64,000 nt of DNA from Amblyornis subalaris (lineage: Eukaryota > Chordata > Aves > Passeriformes > Ptilonorhynchidae): assembly GCA_018881555.1 (NCBI GenBank), contig JACAXG010000080.1, positions 2,859,443 to 2,923,442 on the forward strand, in the 5' to 3' direction. Shown here one piece after another: positions 60,181-64,000 of this stretch. Numbering within the stretch: the stretch's first letter is position 1; each line of letters begins with the position of its first letter. The position numbers were made by a program, and so were the translations under genes. Under the pieces are notes generated by a model. It made no database searches, had not been told where the DNA came from, and was given only the letters and a program-made list of their open reading frames with translations.

Positions 60181-60296
60181 GCCAAATNTTTTTTTTTNCN
60201 TTTTTTTTTTTTTTTTTAAATTCTTTTCTCCTTTTTTTTTTTAAATCCTTTTTAATTTTTTTTTTTTNNTTTTTTTTCAATTTAGCCGATGAGGTA
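60181..60296. repeat. T-rich homopolymer tract with ambiguous bases
   Basis: Interrupted T runs of 10-20 bases on the plus strand contain several N, including NN and NCN. These are probably places where run length could not be called. It lies in the putative POU4 3'UTR, where it would be A-rich in the transcript. Confidence 0.75.
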
Positions 60297-60984
60297 GAAA
60301 CAGAAATGGTACTGCAAAAACGCGATGGGTTTGCGGGGGGGCAGGGGAGAGAACAAAACCATGCAGGTGCGTGTGTGTGCGTGGGTGTGCGGGGACCCTG
60401 GCAGCGGGGAGCACCCCGGATTTACAGCTGGCTTCCAGCTCGTCGCCTTTCTCATTTCTTTTTCTTTTTTTTTTTTTCCCAATTTTTTTTTTATAAGAAG
60501 AGGAGCGGACACAGAGGAGCGAGCGGCGCCACGGCCCCCCAAGCCGGGAAGGGGCTGCCGCAAAGACCCGCCGGNCTCTCGCTGCTGCTGCCCCGACTCC
60601 GGGCACCCCCAAACTTCCCCCTCGGCCTTTTCATTTCGTCTTTTTCCTTTTTCCTCCATCTTTTTGTGNTTTTTTTCCAGTTTTATCTACAAAAGCAGTC
60701 TGTACCAGTCAGAACAGCGGGGCCGCTTCGCCCGGGGGTGAGGAGCAGGCACCAAACCGTTCGCTTTGCTTTGGGCGCGTTTCCCGTTTTTTTAGGTTTA
60801 TTTTTCCTTTTTTTTTTTTTTGCCTTTTTTTTTCCCCCGATTTTTTTTTTTAACCCCCCCCCAAAAAAAACACCAGCCGACAGCCCCGAGCCCCGTTTCA
60901 GAGGGGCCGGGAGCCAGCACGGCGGAGAGGCGGTCGGGAGGGCAGCACCCCCCTCCCNGCGCCGCCCCCGCTCCGACCCCTTCT

Positions 60985-61890
60985 TCAGTAGGTGGCAGAA
61001 AATTTCATCCTTTTCTGCTTCTGTCTCTGATTGCAAAACCAGACCCGCACCACGTTCTTCTTCAAGTCTAACTTCTCGGCGATGGCGGCGATTTTCTCGG
61101 AGGAGGGCCGCGGCTGCACGGCGAAATAGGCCTCGAGCGAGCGCTTCTCGGGGGCGGCGATGGAGGTGCGCTTGCGCTTCTTGTCCCCCCCCGTGTAGAT
61201 CTCGGGCTTGGTCATTTTCTCCCTCTGCGCCCTCTCCGCCTCCTCCAGCCACGCTTCCAGGATGGGCTTGAGGGCCACCATGTTGTTGTGGGACAAGGTG
61301 AGGGACTCGAACCTGCAGATGGTGCTTTGGCTGAGGCAGCCCACCCCCGGGATCTTCAGGTTGGCCAACGCGGAGCCCACGTCCGCCTGCGTGACCCCCA
61401 GCTTGATCCTGCGCTGCTTGAAGCGCTCGGCGAAGGACTCGAGCTCCCGCGGGTCCGTCTCCGTCTCGGGGCCGGAGATGACGGCGTGGGAAGCCAGGCC
61501 GTGGGGGTGGGACATGTTCATAGGCTGGGAGTGGTGGGCCATGTGGTTGATGGCCGACATGTGGGAGTGAGGGTGCGAAGGCGTGGAGCCCACGTCGGGG
61601 CCCGGCACCCCTCCGAGCGGGAGGGCGGAGTTGAGGTGGTCCAGCAGCTCCCCGTCCAGGCCCTGCGAGGGCTGGTGGTGGTGGTGGTGGGGATGGTGCG
61701 TGGTCAGCACGGACGGGTGGTGCAGGTGGACGGAGGACGAGGTAGGAGTGCAGGACACGCTGCTCATGGTGTGGTAGGTGGCGTCCGGCTTGAAGGGGTG
61801 CGTTTTCTGCGACACGATGTCCACGGCGGCCAGAGCCTCGGCCCCCCGCAGCAGCGTCTCGTCAAAGCCCGCAAAGATGTTGCCCTGGAT
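60985..61890 (-). other. POU4F1.2: POU4 gene coding exon 2 (301 codons plus stop)
   Basis: It starts with ATC CAG GGC AAC (IQGN) right after the acceptor and ends at a TGA at 60985-60987. It encodes everything from residue 41 on: the second POU-IV block, the His-rich linker, the POU-specific domain and the homeodomain. No ambiguous base and no frameshift was seen. The POU-specific domain carries Cys at residue 225 (GVGCLSQ), where POU4F1, F2 and F3 as I recall them have Ser. Confidence 0.94.
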
Positions 61891-62544
61891 CTGCACGGAG
61901 GGTCGGGGATGGGGGGGGGGGGAAAGCGGGAGCGAAAACAAACCGAAAGAACGGGAGAGGATTAAAGGGAAGCAGCGTGACGGGGATCCCGCTCTGCCCC
62001 ACCGGCGCTGCCGGGGACAGGTAACACGAACCGAGCGCTGCCCGCACCCCGAGATAAAACCACCCGAGCGCTCTCCCTCCGTGCCGGGCACCCGCTGTCC
62101 CCTCCGGAGCGACCTCCCCGAAAAGGAGGCAGCGGCAGAGAGGCCGGAGCCGTCGAGGGTCCCGCAGCCCCACTGTGCTCCGGCGCTCGGCACGGCGGAG
62201 CGGGGCGGGACGGCTGCGCCTCTCAGCCCGACACCGACCCCCGCCCTCCCCGGCAGCCCCAGACCCCCTCCCCACGGGAGCAGCCCCTGCCCGCCGGGCC
62301 CGGCGCCCCGGAGCAGGGAGAGACCCCCAAAACCCAAAGGAAAGCCAAAGCCAAGCGGAAAGCGGAGTAAGTTGGCGAGGGTCGGCGGGTGCGGAAGGTC
62401 CCGGACCCACGGTGCGGGGCTTACCTGGGGGGCGGGCAGGCAGGCTCTGCGGATGGCTTCGGAGCTGGTGTGCAGGTGGGGGTACTTGGGCTCGTGCAGG
62501 ATGGGGTGCATGCTGAACGCCTGCTTGCTGTTCATGGACATCAT
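60985..62544 (-). CDS. POU4F1.2: POU class 4 (BRN3-type) homeodomain transcription factor, two exons: join(60985..61890, 62425..62544)
   Basis: A nuclear DNA-binding transcription factor of the BRN3 family, which in vertebrates drives differentiation of sensory neurons, retinal ganglion cells and hair cells. The predicted protein has 341 residues. Residues 1-40 come from exon 1, which starts MMSMNSKQ and ends at the POU-IV box part SEAIRRACLPAPQ. The second conserved N-terminal block, EALAAVDIVSQ to HPFKPDATYHTM, lies at 58-82, and a His-rich stretch at 95-112. The POU-specific domain is about 185-262, the linker with a basic KKRKR signal about 263-280, and the homeodomain about 279-338 with helix-3 WFCNQR at 324-329. 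The C-terminus is KRMKFSATY, as in POU4F1. The start is the first ATG of a tandem ATGATG in a CCCACC Kozak context. The splice sites are canonical and phase 0. The middle region lacks the long Gly/Ala/His runs of mammalian POU4F1, and the N-terminus differs from POU4F1, F2 and F3. The nearest match I recall is Xenopus pou4f1.2 (XBrn3d). Family assignment is certain; the paralogue name is tentative (POU4F1-like or 'POU4F4'). Confidence 0.95.
   Translation of the reverse strand: MMSMNSKQAFSMHPILHEPKYPHLHTSSEAIRRACLPAPQVSPAPWVRDLPHPPTLANLLRFPLGFGFPLGFGGLSLLRGAGPGGQGLLPWGGGLGLPGRAGVGVGLRGAAVPPRSAVPSAGAQWGCGTLDGSGLSAAASFSGRSLRRGQRVPGTEGERSGGFISGCGQRSVRVTCPRQRRWGRAGSPSRCFPLILSRSFGLFSLPLSPPPHPRPSVQIQGNIFAGFDETLLRGAEALAAVDIVSQKTHPFKPDATYHTMSSVSCTPTSSSVHLHHPSVLTTHHPHHHHHQPSQGLDGELLDHLNSALPLGGVPGPDVGSTPSHPHSHMSAINHMAHHSQPMNMSHPHGLASHAVISGPETETDPRELESFAERFKQRRIKLGVTQADVGSALANLKIPGVGCLSQSTICRFESLTLSHNNMVALKPILEAWLEEAERAQREKMTKPEIYTGGDKKRKRTSIAAPEKRSLEAYFAVQPRPSSEKIAAIAEKLDLKKNVVRVWFCNQRQKQKRMKFSATY
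61891..62424 (-). other. POU4F1.2: Single POU4 intron, 534 bp, phase 0 and open in frame
   Basis: The donor is GTAAGC at the 62424 end and the acceptor is a C-rich tract followed by CCGTGCAG at the 61891 end. The intron is GC-rich, a multiple of three, and has no stop codon in the frame of the flanking exons. Retention would therefore insert 178 residues without breaking the frame. The intronic translation shows no family resemblance, so I treat it as intron. Confidence 0.88.
62425..62544 (-). other. POU4F1.2: POU4 gene coding exon 1 (40 codons)
   Basis: This coding exon runs from the ATGATG start to a CAG|GTAAGC donor and encodes residues 1-40. It contains the first half of the POU-IV box. 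Human POU4 genes also split here, just after the RACLP motif, so the exon boundary supports the model. The 120 bases contain no ambiguous base. Confidence 0.93.
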
Positions 62545-62700
62545 GGTGGGAGCGGAGCGGGGCCGGCCGGGGCACGGCGGGGCACGGCAGGGCAGGGCGC
62601 TCCGGGCACCCGGCTCGGGGGCGCGGTATTGTCTGGCTCCGCCGCCCGGCATCAATGGCATTATAGCCCGGCCCCCCCGCCCCCCGCCCACCGGGAGGGG
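62545..62700 (-). promoter_or_regulatory. Putative core promoter and 5'UTR of the POU4 gene with a TATA-like box
   Basis: On the gene strand a CTATAATGCC motif lies at about 62657-62667, roughly 115 bases before the start codon. That would place transcription start near 62630 and give a short 5'UTR of about 90 bases. The surroundings are very GC-rich with C/G runs, as in a CpG-island promoter. The TATA-like match and its spacing are seen directly; promoter use is inferred. Confidence 0.45.
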
Positions 62701-63924
62701 CTGGGGAGGTCCCTCCCACCGCCCGCCCCCGGGCGGTGAGCTCACCCCCCCCTCAAACCGGGGCTCACCCCCTCGCCGCAGGGGGGACCCCCTCCCCAAA
62801 CCGGGGCTCCCCCTGCTCCTGTTGTAACCCCACCCCCCCCAAACTGACCTGCCACCGGTGGCACCCCCGCCCAAAACCAGAGGTTTTGGGTGAACCTCCC
62901 CCCACGCCGGTTTTACCCCTCCAAACCGGGGCTCCCCCCCATCTCCGCCCCTCCCCGGTTCAGCACACCCCGGGGTTCCCGCAGGTGCGCCCCTCTCCCG
63001 TCCCCCCTCGTCGCGTCGGACTGGGGAGGGGTCACCTCCCGTCCACCCCCGGCCGCCCCCTGCCCACACCCCGCCCGCGGCTCCGGGCCCGTTCCCCGGG
63101 GAGGGGATGTGGGGAGCAGAGCCCCGGGCTGAAGAGGAGCCGTTCCCTGTCTCCTCTCCCTCTGAAGGGAAGAACCTGGGGTTAAAAATCACAAAANCAA
63201 CGAAATCAAGAAAAGTTTCGCCAACTTTTTTTATTCCCGTTTCGATGAACCTCCCTGGCTCGTTCCCCAAACCCCCCGTGCGGTGTCCCACGGGCCCCAC
63301 GCCTGCCTGTGCAGCCTCTCCACCCATTCCAGCTCAGCCCTGCCTCTGCACTCACCCATCCGTACGAATTTCCCCTCAGCCCTCGGCGTTTCCCTTCCTC
63401 TCTCCCTCTCTGCCACCAAGGCCAGCTCCTGCCACCACAAAAGTGCGTGGAGGGGAACTTTGGTGGTTGCTCNGTTGGATCAGGGTGGGTTTTTCAGCCC
63501 CTCAGCTGCTCCAAATGCTCCCAAAAGGTGCGTGAGNAGCGTGACAACCCCAGAGGACAGGGAGGAACCCCAGCGCCTGGGGGTGAGGGAGGCCAGGAGG
63601 GTGCCTGGTCATGCTCAGAGCAAACATCTTCTCAGGGGAACGGGGTGTGCTTATCCAGCCCCCCAAATCCAGCCCCAATAATGGCTTTCATACACAATGC
63701 AGGTTTTTCAGGAGTCAGGGGTAGGATGTGTTTTCCTGGCCCCTTTCCCACTCACCTTCTTCTCTTCAGACCATGACATCCTCTGAGACGTCCCTTCTCC
63801 CGGGGATCCTGCCGGGTGTCTTGGGACAGACAGGGCCGGCGAGTGTCACGGGGAAAGAAAAATCCTGACCTGATCCCATGACCTGATCCCTGCCTTACCT
63901 GAGGGGCTGAACTGTCCCCCAGGA
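62701..63924. other. Upstream flank of the POU4 gene, non-coding
   Basis: C-rich, CpG-dense DNA to about 63150, then plainer unique sequence. A degenerate repeat of CCAAACCGGGGCTCACC type occurs at 62750-62945 (about four or five copies). No further exon recognised upstream within the window. Confidence 0.45.
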
Positions 63925-64000
63925 GATCATAGAATGGTTTGGGTTGGGAGAGGCCTTAAAGACCACCCAATTTCGACACGAGGGNACCACCAAGGAGGGT
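63925..64000 (-). mobile_element. CR1 3' end, running off the window
   Basis: GATCATAGAATGGTTTGGGT with a kept terminal octamer, then GCCTTAAAGACCACCCAATT. It continues beyond the window edge. Confidence 0.85.

Larger units (their letters stand above)
59765..60984 (-). other. POU4F1.2: Putative 3' untranslated region of the POU4 gene
   Basis: About 1.2 kb follows the stop codon. On the transcript strand it has several A-rich runs (60187-60290, 60465-60495, 60795-60860), an ATTAAA at 59857-59862 and a canonical AATAAA at 59784-59789. Between them are moderately complex AT-richer stretches (59780-59950 and 60055-60180) that look more constrained than the flanking GC-rich DNA. The end is inferred from the AATAAA; no transcript evidence is available and a longer UTR is possible. 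Confidence 0.5.
62000..63150. other. CpG-rich island over POU4 exon 1, intron and 5' flank
   Basis: The stretch is strongly GC-rich with many CG dinucleotides and few CR1 remnants, covering the intron, exon 1 and about 600 bp upstream. Developmental transcription factor genes usually lie in such islands. Boundaries are by eye. Confidence 0.6.

Noticed and set aside
60187..60290. A-rich tract (minus strand) as the true poly(A) end of the POU4 transcript
   Set aside because: Genomic A-runs without a close upstream AATAAA; more likely an internal priming site than the end.
62545..63327. 261 in-frame codons upstream of the POU4 start, which would give a 780-residue product with the intron
   Set aside because: The family starts at MMSMNSKQ, the Kozak context there is ideal, and the upstream translation is low-complexity Gly/Pro/Arg from GC-rich DNA.

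Overview
The window looks like one piece of a bird nuclear genome. It carries about three dozen 5'-truncated CR1 non-LTR retrotransposon ends, which is the typical avian repeat. It is GC-rich with several CpG-dense stretches, and it has tetranucleotide and minisatellite arrays but no recognisable SINEs or LTR elements. High GC and short introns suggest a microchromosome; that is inference. Scattered single N characters look like unresolved or ambiguous consensus bases, and one 353-base N run (23792-24144) sits inside a TCCA microsatellite.

Only one protein gene can be supported: a two-exon POU class 4 (BRN3) transcription factor gene on the minus strand (exon 1 62425-62544, 534-bp intron, exon 2 60985-61890; 341 residues). 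It has the POU-IV box, POU-specific domain and POU homeodomain. It ends like POU4F1, but its N-terminus and middle do not match POU4F1, POU4F2 or POU4F3. It most resembles the fourth vertebrate paralogue known in Xenopus as pou4f1.2/XBrn3d. This gene, absent from the usual mammalian three-gene set, is the most interesting content of the window.

Layout. 1-57 kb (downstream of the gene in its own orientation) is a gene desert. It holds CR1 fragments, (TCCA)n at 23.8-24.7 kb, the complementary (ATGG)n at 27.3-27.6 kb, an 18-bp minisatellite at 29.4-29.9 kb, a 27-bp minisatellite at 36.2-36.6 kb and a GGAGCA array at 57.5-57.7 kb. Between the repeats lie AT-rich islands rich in homeodomain, POU and E-box motifs (about 3.2, 9.0-9.7, 10.5-10.7, 11.6-11.8, 13.9-14.3, 28.0-28.35, 31.4-31.55, 35.7-35.9, 44.5, 52.0 and 58.0-58.3 kb). 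These are my best candidates for conserved enhancers of the POU4 gene. 57.7-63.2 kb is a CpG-rich domain holding the gene, its putative 3'UTR (about 59.77-60.98 kb) and a TATA-like promoter near 62.66 kb. The right edge enters another CR1.

Many long open frames in the window are products of GC richness or of repeats with units divisible by three; I do not regard them as genes. No tRNA, rRNA, CRISPR array or intact transposon was recognised.
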